Shown piece after piece: positions 1 through 6,264 of a stretch of DNA of 10,152 nucleotides. Both the position numbers and the translations under genes were made by a program. Under the pieces are notes generated by a model, which had not been told where the DNA came from, did not search any database, and saw nothing but the letters and a program-made list of their open reading frames with translations. Each line of letters opens with the position of its first letter. The stretch's first letter is position 1. Source of the DNA: Chloroflexota bacterium (GTDB taxonomy: Bacteria; Chloroflexota; Dehalococcoidia; SM23-28-2; RBG-16-64-32); contig JADFRV010000064.1 of NCBI GenBank assembly GCA_022561095.1, positions 1 to 10,152 of the forward strand. Reading direction: 5' to 3'.

Positions 1-43
1 GGATCATGCCGCCGGGCGATTCCAGCACAGGGGCTCAGGGTGG

Positions 44-114
44 CCCTTCGACAAGCTCAGGGTGAGCGGTTGCGAACGTATCCGCTCGTGGTGAGCCTGT
101 CGAACCACGAGCGG
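44..114. repeat. Compound dispersed palindromic repeat
   Basis: Two related blocks lie here. The first (44-69) contains TTCGACAAGCTC followed by AGGGTGAGCGG. The second (82-114) is a hairpin with perfect 11-bp arms, CCGCTCGTGGT at 82-92 and ACCACGAGCGG at 104-114, around an 11-base spacer. The spacer and its edge read GAGCCTGTCGAA, an inverted one-mismatch copy of TTCGACAAGCTC, so the blocks are inverted relatives of each other. Sequences of this kind, which translate to pieces such as VVSLSNHE, recur between and inside genes of many environmental bacterial genomes (recollection). No protein gene is supported in positions 1-133; bases 1-43 show nothing else. Confidence 0.7.
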
Positions 115-120
115 CGCCCT

Positions 121-150
121 CCGGGGGTCAGGCTTAAGCCTGACCCCCGG
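121..150. repeat. Perfect 30-bp palindrome overlapping the cyclase stop codon
   Basis: The left arm CCGGGGGTCAGGCTT (121-135) is followed at once by its exact reverse complement (136-150), giving a perfect 30-bp palindrome with CTTAAG at the centre. The TAA stop of the leftward cyclase-fusion gene is positions 136-134, in the centre of the palindrome, and the last codons before it (GGQA) are also repeat-derived. In RNA it would fold into a strong hairpin at the gene's end, but no U-run follows, so a rho-independent terminator is not demonstrated. It probably belongs to the same class of mobile palindromic repeats as its neighbour at 44-114. Confidence 0.8.
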
Positions 151-1501
151 TCGCATCGTCCCGCCACCTCAGCTCGTACAGCCGCACCGGGTCTTCGAAC
201 CCACGCAGCTCGGTCTCGCCTAGGTCGGCGAACAGGAACTGCTTGCCTGCGGCCAGCTCTCTAACGACAACAGGAGCGAGAATCTGACCCGCCTCAGCGT
301 GTGCACATATGCGCGCCGCCAGGTTCACAGCCGTCCCGAACAGGTCCTCCTCCTCCGCTATCGGCTCGCCAGCGTTCAGGCCGACCCGCACCTGTATCGG
401 CTCTTCCGCTGACTCGTTGCGCTCCGCGAACGCCCGCTGTATGGCGATGGCACAGTCCAGAGCCTTCGTCGCCGAGGAGAACGACGCCATGAAGCCGTCG
501 CCCATAGTTTTCACCTCGGAGCCGCTGTGGGACTTAAGCGCCTCCCGGACGATACGCTCGTGCTCCCGCAGCAGCTCCCGAGCCTTCACGTCGCCCATCC
601 GCTGGGTCAGCGCCGTAGAGCCCTCGACATCCGTGAAGAGGACGATGCGGAAGGCGCCAGCCTCAGGCGGCTCTGCGCCAGCTGCGGTCTCCTCGCCCTC
701 GCCCAGGAACTTGTCAACGGCGCTTGTCACTGCCTCCATGTCACCCAGGTATGGCGCCAGATCCGCTCCCTCGAGAGGGGCAAGGCGAGCATTCGGGATC
801 CAGGAGGCAAGATTCATGGCCTCATCCACCGTCGGGAATGGAAGCTGACGGCGATGAAGCACCAAGGTAGTTGTCTTTACCTCTGGCAACAGGTCGGTAA
901 CGTCGAACCCCTTAGACGCATCCGCTATGACCCGCACCGCCTCCGGCGTCACGCATTCGCGGATCAGAGCGGTGGCCTGGCGCGCTGGCTCGCATGCGGA
1001 CCATCCCAGCACAGCGTGTGCCACTGTCTCGGTGTAGAGTTCCCAGTCTGTGTTGATGAGGGCGCCTGTTTCTTGGATCCGTTCAGATATCAAGCTGGAG
1101 CCTCGAGTAAACGAGTTCCAAAGAACTAGGTGGGATACCTGCTCCGGGTGGCGCGTCGAATAGGAGATAGCCACCTGCCCCGCCAACATCGGCGCGAACA
1201 GAGCAAACCTCTCTAGGCCCAGGCGGTTCACCACCGCCTCCAAGTCCAGCAGGTGGGCGTCGAGGGAGAAGTCGCTGACATCTCGTGCCGACATGCCGGA
1301 GCCCCTGCCATCGTAGCGGACGTGCATTCTGTTCGCCGCCAGGCTCTCATAAAAGCGACGGTATTCAGGGATTTCCCACTCCACCTGCGTATGGCCGAGT
1401 GAAAGGGCTGGCATGGACACCAGCGGCATGCCGTCCCCTAACGTCCAGTAGGCGATGCTCACCCCGTCCTTGGTCTGGGTGTGCTGGATGCGCGGCTCCA
1501 T
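134..1501 (-). CDS. Alpha/beta-hydrolase-like domain fused to class III adenylate/guanylate cyclase domain
   Basis: A 455-residue two-domain protein with no signal peptide or membrane segment, so probably cytosolic. Residues 1-265 resemble the alpha/beta hydrolase fold (GVSIAYWTLGDG start, RYDGRGSGMS, RHPEQVSHLVLW). Residues 283-447 are a class III nucleotide cyclase domain: metal-binding Asp291 (FTDVEGST) and Asp335 (KTMGDGF), and the transition-state pair Asn393/Arg397 (GTAVNLAARI). Lys331 and Asp386 sit where adenine-selecting Lys and Asp occur, which favours ATP and cAMP (inference). The hydrolase half lacks its triad: Met105 replaces the nucleophile Ser, Leu248 stands at the usual His, and the acid region (LHRRQLPFP, 215-223) has no Asp. 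It may therefore act as a sensor rather than an enzyme. It starts 21 bases after the ligase stop with only a weak ribosome site (TGGAG, far upstream), suggesting translational coupling. The stop lies in a palindromic repeat. Confidence 0.9.
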   Translation of the reverse strand: MEPRIQHTQTKDGVSIAYWTLGDGMPLVSMPALSLGHTQVEWEIPEYRRFYESLAANRMHVRYDGRGSGMSARDVSDFSLDAHLLDLEAVVNRLGLERFALFAPMLAGQVAISYSTRHPEQVSHLVLWNSFTRGSSLISERIQETGALINTDWELYTETVAHAVLGWSACEPARQATALIRECVTPEAVRVIADASKGFDVTDLLPEVKTTTLVLHRRQLPFPTVDEAMNLASWIPNARLAPLEGADLAPYLGDMEAVTSAVDKFLGEGEETAAGAEPPEAGAFRIVLFTDVEGSTALTQRMGDVKARELLREHERIVREALKSHSGSEVKTMGDGFMASFSSATKALDCAIAIQRAFAERNESAEEPIQVRVGLNAGEPIAEEEDLFGTAVNLAARICAHAEAGQILAPVVVRELAAGKQFLFADLGETELRGFEDPVRLYELRWRDDATGGQA

Positions 1502-1522
1502 GACGGGGTTATTGTACTCCAG

Positions 1523-2899
1523 CTACACCATCTCGAAGTAGCGGCGGCGCTCCCAGTCGCTGACGGCCAGCCGGTGCTTCTCCACCTCCCACCGGCGGAA
1601 GGCGGCGTACTGCTCGACGAACTCCTCGCCGAACCAGTTCCGCGCTAGCTCGCTGGCGCGGAACCGCTCCAGCGCCTCCGGCAGCGTCCGCGGCAGTAGC
1701 TCGGCGTCGGTCAACTGGTAAGCGTTGCCCTTTGTGGGCGGCGGCGGTTCGAGGCCGCTCTCGATGCCGTGCAGTCCGCCGGCGAGGGAGGCGGCGAGCG
1801 CCAGGTAGGGGTTGAGGTCGGCGCCGGGCACACGGTTCTCCACCCGGATAGCGGCCGGGCTGGAGGCGATGACACGCAGGGCCACGGTGCGGTTATCGAG
1901 GCCCCAGGTGAGGTTGGTAGGGGCCCACGTCCAGGGGACGAAGCGCTTGTAGGAGTTGACGTTGGGTGCGTACATCAGCATGAGCTCCGGCAACGTCGCC
2001 AGCAGGCCGGCCAGGTAGTGCTTCAGCGCCGGCGAGAGGTGATGGTCGCCGCCTTGGTCCCAGAAGGCGCTCTCATCGCCGTCGGCGCCCTGCCTACCGG
2101 CAGGCAGGCGCCACAGGCTCTGGTGGATGTGGCCGCCGCAACCGTCGATGCCGTCGGCGAGCTTGGCCATGAAGGTAGGGATGGCACCCATCTGGGCGGC
2201 GATCTCCTTGCATCCGCTCTTGTACAGCATCGTTTGGTCGGCGGCGCGGACGGCGTCCGTGTGGCGGAGGTTGATCTCGTACATGCCGGCGCCGTGCTCG
2301 CGGTTGTAGGCGTCCACGGTGATGCCGTAGTCGTTCATGCAGCGGCGGACGCGGCCGATGAGCGGCTCGTCGATGGAGGCGTGGTGGATGCTGTAGCAGT
2401 TGAGTCCGGGGTTGAGAGGCCGCAGGTCGGAGTAGTTCTTGGCGCGCAGGCTCTCCTGATCCTCACGGAAGAAGCGCACCTCCAGCTCGGCGGCCATGAC
2501 GGGGCGAAAGCCGGCGTCCAGGGCGCGCCGGACGACCTGCTGAAGGACGAAGCGGGGGGCGATGGCCAGCGGTTCGCCGGCCTCGGTGTAGAAGTCGCAG
2601 ACGACGCTGGCGCTGCCTTCCTCCCAGGGGACGACGGCGAGGGTGGAGAGGTCTGGTCGCATGACGATGTCGCCGAAGCCGGTCTCCCAGTTGGAATAGG
2701 GCAAGGAGCCGATCACGTTATCCTGGATGTCCCAGCCGAAGAGGACGTTGCACTGGGGGAAGCCCTCCTCGGCGGCGGCGAGGAAGTGGTCGGCGCTGAC
2801 CCGCTTGCCGCGGTAGACGCCATCCAGATCGGCGCCGCCGATGCGGACGGTCTCTACGTTATGGTGGCGGAGCAGCTCGGCGGCGGTTTTGATGTCCAT
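1523..2899 (-). CDS. Glutamine synthetase family protein (GlnA/PuuA-like ligase)
   Basis: A 458-residue, full-length member of the glutamine synthetase superfamily, which uses ATP to join glutamate to ammonia or an amine. Catalytic-domain motifs appear in order: AELEVRFF (Glu138, Glu140), HGAGMYEINL (202-211, Glu208), GGHIHQSL (His257), NSYKRFVPWTWAP (315-327, Arg319), DNRTVALRV (335-343) and ENRVPGADLNPYLALAA (354-370). No C-terminal Tyr-adenylylation motif is apparent. Divergence from housekeeping GlnA suggests a gamma-glutamyl-polyamine or other amine ligase, but the substrate cannot be read from the sequence. The start has a good ribosome site (GGGAGGT, 7 bases before ATG). Residues 265-271 (LPAGRQG), just after GHIHQSL, are encoded by a 21-bp palindromic repeat inserted in frame. 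The gene lies 159 bases downstream of the ATPase gene and 21 bases before the cyclase fusion, so it could be a separate two-gene unit or the tail of the transporter operon. Confidence 0.9.
   Translation of the reverse strand: MDIKTAAELLRHHNVETVRIGGADLDGVYRGKRVSADHFLAAAEEGFPQCNVLFGWDIQDNVIGSLPYSNWETGFGDIVMRPDLSTLAVVPWEEGSASVVCDFYTEAGEPLAIAPRFVLQQVVRRALDAGFRPVMAAELEVRFFREDQESLRAKNYSDLRPLNPGLNCYSIHHASIDEPLIGRVRRCMNDYGITVDAYNREHGAGMYEINLRHTDAVRAADQTMLYKSGCKEIAAQMGAIPTFMAKLADGIDGCGGHIHQSLWRLPAGRQGADGDESAFWDQGGDHHLSPALKHYLAGLLATLPELMLMYAPNVNSYKRFVPWTWAPTNLTWGLDNRTVALRVIASSPAAIRVENRVPGADLNPYLALAASLAGGLHGIESGLEPPPPTKGNAYQLTDAELLPRTLPEALERFRASELARNWFGEEFVEQYAAFRRWEVEKHRLAVSDWERRRYFEMV
2089..2109. repeat. 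21-bp palindromic repeat, copy inside the ligase gene
   Basis: CCTGCCTACCGGCAGGCAGG plus one further C. The sequence is largely self-complementary (CCTGCC...GGCAGG). It is identical, in inverted orientation, to 2942-2962 upstream of the same gene. Read on the minus strand it supplies LPAGRQG, seven codons, without breaking the frame. It resembles in principle the in-frame palindromic elements of Rickettsia, though the sequence is different. Confidence 0.8.
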
Positions 2900-2941
2900 C
2901 GGGCGACCTCCCAGACAGGGCGAAGTAGGGCTTTGTGGCAG

Positions 2942-2962
2942 GCCTGCCTGCCGGTAGGCAGG
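2942..2962. repeat. 21-bp palindromic repeat, intergenic copy
   Basis: Exact reverse complement of the 21 bases at 2089-2109, lying 42 bases upstream of the ligase start codon. The identity stops at the ends of the 21 bases on both sides, which defines the repeat unit within this window. It abuts a candidate -10 element (2963-2968), so a transcript starting there would begin inside the repeat. Confidence 0.8.
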
Positions 2963-2971
2963 ATTTTACCA
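2963..2971 (-). promoter_or_regulatory. Candidate extended -10 promoter for the ligase gene
   Basis: On the minus strand the bases read TGGTAAAAT, that is TGn followed by TAAAAT (5 of 6 to the sigma-70 -10 consensus). A weak TTGGCC lies 19 bases upstream of the hexamer. This would allow the ligase and cyclase fusion to be transcribed apart from the transporter genes. It is a consensus match only. Confidence 0.35.
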
Positions 2972-3033
2972 CCTACACGGGCGCAGCGGCCAACCAGGTT
3001 CTCATCGGGGCGGCTATGGCCTGACCAGGGCCA

Positions 3034-3059
3034 GGCCGGGGCGAACGGGATCGCCGGCC
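3034..3059 (-). terminator. Hairpin at the ATPase stop codon, possible weak terminator
   Basis: On the minus strand GGCCGGCGA pairs with TCGCC and GGCC across a six-base loop, with two unpaired bases on one side. It begins at the ATPase stop codon. No U-tract follows, so it may be a partial or Rho-assisted stop, or an mRNA-stabilising structure. The rest of the 2900-3058 gap holds the 21-bp repeat and the candidate promoter. Confidence 0.3.
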
Positions 3060-4171
3060 TAGACTATCGCCAGGCCGCTCTCCTTTTCGAAGACGTGCAC
3101 CTTCGTCACGTCGAACACCACGTCGAAGTCCTGTCCCGGCCGCGCCCAGGTTTCGGGGCCCATCCGGGCCATAAAGCTCCCCTCTCCCAGCTTGAGCTGG
3201 GGAGCGAGATACAGGAAGATCTCGTTGCCCAGAGGCTCCACGACGTCTATTTTGGTCTTCACCACAGCGTCCGAGGGCGCGTCCGGCATCAGCCGCCTAT
3301 CGACGATATGTTCCGGCCTGATCCCGAACACGGCCTCCTCCCCCAGGTGCTTCGCCAGCGCCTTCCCTCTCTGCTCGTCTATCTTTAGGTTGAAGCCACT
3401 AATTTGGCAGCAGGTAGTTCCGTCCACGGTCACCAGCTTACCATCGAAGAAGTTCATCGCCGGGCTGCCGATGAAGCCGGCAACGAACAGGTTGGCGGGA
3501 TGACTGTAGAGGTTCTGGGGTGTATCAACCTGCTGCAGAACACCGAAGTCGAGCACGGCGATGCGAGTGCCCATCGTCATCGCCTCAATCTGGTCGTGGG
3601 TCACGTAGACGACGGTGGCCTCAAGGCGCTCTTGGAGTCTGATCAGCTCCGCCCTGGTCTGTACCCTCAGCTTAGCGTCCAGATTGGAGAGCGGTTCATC
3701 CATCAGGAACACCGCCGGGTCGCGAACGATGGCCCGGCCCAGGGCCACGCGCTGGCGCTGGCCGCCCGATAGCTGGCGGGGCTTGCGCTTGAGGAGCTCC
3801 TCGATGCCCAGCATCTCGGCTGCGTCATTGACCCGCTGCCGTATCTCCTGCTTGGGCATCTTGCGCAGGGAGAGGCCGAAGGCCATGTTGTCGTATACGG
3901 ACATGTGAGGATAGAGGGCGTATGACTGGAACACCATGGCGATATCGCGGTCCTTGGCGAGGATGTCGTTCACCCGGCGGTCGCCGATGTAGATGTCGCC
4001 CTCGGTGATCTCTTCCAACCCAGCCAACATGCGCAGGACCGTCGACTTGCCGCTGCCGGAGGGCCCCACCAGGACGAGGAACTCCTTGTCCGGTATCTCA
4101 AGGCTAAAATCGTTGACGGCGACGACGCCATCGAACCGCTTGGTCAGGTGGTCAAAGGTCACACCGGCCAT
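3059..4171 (-). CDS. Carbohydrate ABC transporter ATP-binding protein (MalK/UgpC/MsmK-like)
   Basis: This 370-residue cytosolic ATPase would power the two permeases encoded immediately upstream. Every nucleotide-binding motif is intact: Walker A GPSGSGKST (36-44), Q-loop Gln82 (VFQSYALYPHM), signature LSGGQ (134-138), Walker B FLMDEP (155-160, Glu159 catalytic), D-loop SNLD (162-165) and H-loop His192. Residues from about 235 to the end form the extended C-terminal region with TOBE/OB-type regulatory domain found in MalK-like sugar importers, and the length is normal for that group. A ribosome site (GAGGT, about 8 bases before ATG) supports the start. It begins 53 bases after the second permease gene; that gap holds a possible internal promoter. 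MalK-type ATPases can serve several permeases, so a separate promoter would make sense. The substrate cannot be told from this protein. Confidence 0.95.
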   Translation of the reverse strand: MAGVTFDHLTKRFDGVVAVNDFSLEIPDKEFLVLVGPSGSGKSTVLRMLAGLEEITEGDIYIGDRRVNDILAKDRDIAMVFQSYALYPHMSVYDNMAFGLSLRKMPKQEIRQRVNDAAEMLGIEELLKRKPRQLSGGQRQRVALGRAIVRDPAVFLMDEPLSNLDAKLRVQTRAELIRLQERLEATVVYVTHDQIEAMTMGTRIAVLDFGVLQQVDTPQNLYSHPANLFVAGFIGSPAMNFFDGKLVTVDGTTCCQISGFNLKIDEQRGKALAKHLGEEAVFGIRPEHIVDRRLMPDAPSDAVVKTKIDVVEPLGNEIFLYLAPQLKLGEGSFMARMGPETWARPGQDFDVVFDVTKVHVFEKESGLAIV

Positions 4172-4181
4172 CGATAAACCT

Positions 4182-4214
4182 CAGTGAGCGATTGTAGCAC
4201 GGCAGCCCTCACTG
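4182..4214 (-). promoter_or_regulatory. Candidate internal promoter inside an inverted repeat, before the ATPase gene
   Basis: The perfect 7-bp inverted repeat CAGTGAG (4182-4188) and CTCACTG (4208-4214) is separated by 19 bases. Inside it, on the minus strand, TGCTACAAT (4199-4191) fits an extended -10 element (TGn then TACAAT, 5 of 6). No convincing -35 is seen. The symmetric arms around a -10 could be an operator for a dimeric repressor, or a loose hairpin close to the ATPase ribosome site. Either reading is inference. Confidence 0.3.
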
Positions 4215-4224
4215 CAGTCGTCTC

Positions 4225-5208
4225 CTAACCTTTCACCGAGCCAGCCAGGATGCCCTGGACGAAGTAGCGTTGGAGGGCGAAGAAGATGAACAGGGGCACT
4301 ATCATGGAGATGAACGCCGCCGCCGTCAACAGCTGAAAATCAGACCCGAAGGAGCTGACGAGGCTGCTTATCGTCAGCATTATGGGCGCCAGGTCGGGGT
4401 CGCCGAGCAGGACGAGCGCCACCAGAAGGTCCTGCCAGACCCAGAGGAACTGGAAGATGGTAAGCGCCGCTATGACCGGGCCGGAGAGCGGAAGCACGAT
4501 GCGGAAGAACACGCGGAGGTCGGAGGCGCCGTCCAAGTACGCCGATTCGAACAGCTCCTTCGGCAGCGCCCCGAAGAAGCTGCGCAGCAGGAAGACGGCG
4601 AAGGGCAGGCCGTAGGCCACATGCGCCACCCAGAGGCCGACGAAGCTGTTAGTGCCGAACAGATTTCCACCGCCAATCGTCCCCCCTAACACGGGGAGAT
4701 CGAAGCTGGGCAGCTCTACGTCCACGGTCACTTCCCCGTACAGCCGCAGCACGGGGATGAGGGTCATCTGAAGGGGGACGACCAGCAGCGCCACCACGCC
4801 CAGGAAGAGGATGTTCCTTCCCGGGAACCGCATCCAGGCGAAGGCGTAAGCAGCGAAGGCGGCGACGAGGATCACCAGGATAGTGCTGGGGATAGTGATA
4901 AACAGGCTGTTCAAGAAGGACTGCCACATGCGCCGCGCCTGTAGCACCTGCTCGTAGTTGCCGAGGGTGAGGTCGAAGGTGCCACCGAAGGCGTCGGTGA
5001 TGGCGTTCCACCAGCCGGAGGCGGCGATCGCCGTGGGCTCCCGGAAGGAGCTTATCAGCAGGGCGATAGTGGGGATGCTCCAGAGGAGCATGAGGCCTAT
5101 GAGGGTCACGTGGATGGGCAGACGGGCGGCTATCCTCTTGAGCGACTGGGCTAGCGAGGCGGCCCTGGGCGCCGCCTTTGCGCTCGTGGACGGGATACGT
5201 CGTGACAC
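4225..5208 (-). CDS. Carbohydrate ABC transporter permease 2 (MalG/AglG-like)
   Basis: A 327-residue inner-membrane permease with about six membrane segments (near 33-53, 98-122, 132-155, 188-210, 240-262 and 295-315). The cytoplasmic EAA loop that contacts the ATPase is present: ELFESAYLDGASDLRVFFRIVLP (218-240, with Asp226-Gly227-Ala228 and Leu239-Pro240). The protein ends GILAGSVKG, typical of the MalG-like CUT1 subunit. A soluble insert of about 30 residues (158-187) sits between segments 3 and 4. The gene starts with GTG, which overlaps the TAG stop of the previous permease gene by one base (TAGTG), and AGGAGGAG lies eight bases upstream; this indicates translational coupling and equimolar production of the two permeases. 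Confidence 0.92.
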   Translation of the reverse strand: MSRRIPSTSAKAAPRAASLAQSLKRIAARLPIHVTLIGLMLLWSIPTIALLISSFREPTAIAASGWWNAITDAFGGTFDLTLGNYEQVLQARRMWQSFLNSLFITIPSTILVILVAAFAAYAFAWMRFPGRNILFLGVVALLVVPLQMTLIPVLRLYGEVTVDVELPSFDLPVLGGTIGGGNLFGTNSFVGLWVAHVAYGLPFAVFLLRSFFGALPKELFESAYLDGASDLRVFFRIVLPLSGPVIAALTIFQFLWVWQDLLVALVLLGDPDLAPIMLTISSLVSSFGSDFQLLTAAAFISMIVPLFIFFALQRYFVQGILAGSVKG

Positions 5209-6170
5209 TAGCGTGTCTCCTCCTGGAGCTGGAAGCGCCGGATAGTGATGACCATGATAGGAACGACGAATAGCATCAGGACCACGGCTAAGGCTGCCCC
5301 TATGCCGAACTCACCGTTGCGGAACGCCTCTTTGAAGAACAGGGTGGCTACTACGTCTGTCTTGAACCGTCCGCCGGTCATCACGAATATCAGGTCGAAC
5401 GTCTTCAGGGTCATGATGATCAAGGTGGTGGTGACCACGACGATGGTGGGGGACAGGATGGGGACGATGATCCGCCGGAAGATCCGCCACTCGCCGGCCC
5501 CGTCTACGCGGGCCGCCTCCAGCACCTCCGTGGATATCCCCTTCAGACCGGCGGAGAGCACTATCATGGTGAAGCCCGTCCAGTTCCAGACGCCAACCAG
5601 GATAAGGGCGAAGTTATTGACCTGGAACGGCTTCGGCAGGTCGTCCGGCCCCGTATCGGTCAGCACCGTCTGGGGCGACCCCGTGTCCTGCAGCCAGGCG
5701 GTGGGGTCCAGGCCGACGCCGGTGGTAACTGCGTTCACCGTCCCGACGTCGGGGTCGAACACGTACATGAAGCGCCAGATGACGGCCAGCGCGACGAAGG
5801 AGATGGCCATGGGGATGAAGATGGCGGACTTGGCGACCGCCTCGTAGCGCACGCGCCCCGCCAGGACAGCGACGGCGAGCCCCAGGCCCACCGTCACGGC
5901 GGTGAACAGGGTCATCCACAGGACGTTGTTCAGCAGCGCCGAGTGGGTATCGCTGCGCAGGGGCTGCGGGTTTTCTACGATGAATTGATAGTTGTCCAGC
6001 CCGACGAAGCTGGATGGGTCATCAATCAGGTCAAAGATGCCGTTGCTGGAGTCCCGGTCCAGGAAGCTGGTGACTAAGGTGTTGAGTGCGGGATAGATGA
6101 GGAAAACGCCGAGAAGGATCAGAGTCGGCGCCAGCCAGAGCCAGGGGACCCACCATCGCCGTCCGAGCAT
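5208..6170 (-). CDS. Carbohydrate ABC transporter permease 1 (MalF/AglF-like)
   Basis: A 320-residue inner-membrane permease, partner of the following gene product. Hydrophobic segments lie near residues 9-30, 82-104, 114-137, 186-208, 235-264 and 289-310. The EAA loop is EVLEAARVDGAGEWRIFRRIIVP (215-237, with Asp223-Gly224-Ala225). A periplasmic insert between segments 3 and 4 (about 140-185, rich in Thr, Asp and Pro) is of the kind seen in alpha-glucoside-type CUT1 permeases. The start is supported by GAGGT six bases before ATG. It is separated from the binding-protein gene by 94 bases containing a strong hairpin, and overlaps the next permease by one base. Substrate is unproven; the AglF likeness rests on overall family resemblance and gene order. 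Confidence 0.92.
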   Translation of the reverse strand: MLGRRWWVPWLWLAPTLILLGVFLIYPALNTLVTSFLDRDSSNGIFDLIDDPSSFVGLDNYQFIVENPQPLRSDTHSALLNNVLWMTLFTAVTVGLGLAVAVLAGRVRYEAVAKSAIFIPMAISFVALAVIWRFMYVFDPDVGTVNAVTTGVGLDPTAWLQDTGSPQTVLTDTGPDDLPKPFQVNNFALILVGVWNWTGFTMIVLSAGLKGISTEVLEAARVDGAGEWRIFRRIIVPILSPTIVVVTTTLIIMTLKTFDLIFVMTGGRFKTDVVATLFFKEAFRNGEFGIGAALAVVLMLFVVPIMVITIRRFQLQEETR

Positions 6171-6200
6171 AGCTTACCTCTGACGGATGAGCTTATGGAC

Positions 6201-6243
6201 GAGGTGGGGGCTCACCCCTGGCCTAGGGGTGTAGCCCCACCTC
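6201..6243 (-). promoter_or_regulatory. Intercistronic hairpin between binding-protein and permease genes
   Basis: The arms GAGGTGGGG and CCCCACCTC (9 bp) enclose a three-base internal mismatch, then a further 7-bp stem (CACCCCT/AGGGGTG) and a short loop. It lies after the binding-protein stop and before the first permease start. Stem-loops in this position are known in maltose-type operons to protect the binding-protein mRNA or reduce read-through, so that the binding protein is made in excess. There is no U-run. It could equally be one of the dispersed palindromic repeats that abound in this window. Confidence 0.55.
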
Positions 6244-6264
6244 AACAATCGAAATCTCGACTGA

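Noticed and set aside
121..150. Intrinsic terminator of the cyclase gene
   Set aside because: The hairpin is strong but has no U-run on the minus strand, and the perfect symmetry fits a mobile repeat better; a terminating role is left open.
44..150. CRISPR array
   Set aside because: The repeats are unequal, inverted and not regularly spaced, and no cas gene is present.
40..264. A 74-codon plus-strand open frame at the left end
   Set aside because: Its peptide (LRQAQGER, VVSLSNHE, VRLKPDP) is a translation of the dispersed repeats, and it runs into the antisense of the cyclase gene.
2942..2968. A plus-strand intrinsic terminator (palindrome followed by ATTTT)
   Set aside because: No plus-strand gene ends here; the hairpin is explained by the 21-bp repeat also found inside the ligase gene.
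1769..3388. A 539-codon open frame on the plus strand opposite the ligase and ATPase genes
   Set aside because: It is antisense to two genes with clear family motifs, has low-complexity Val/Gly/Ala/Asp composition, and crosses the intergenic gap; a GC-bias shadow.
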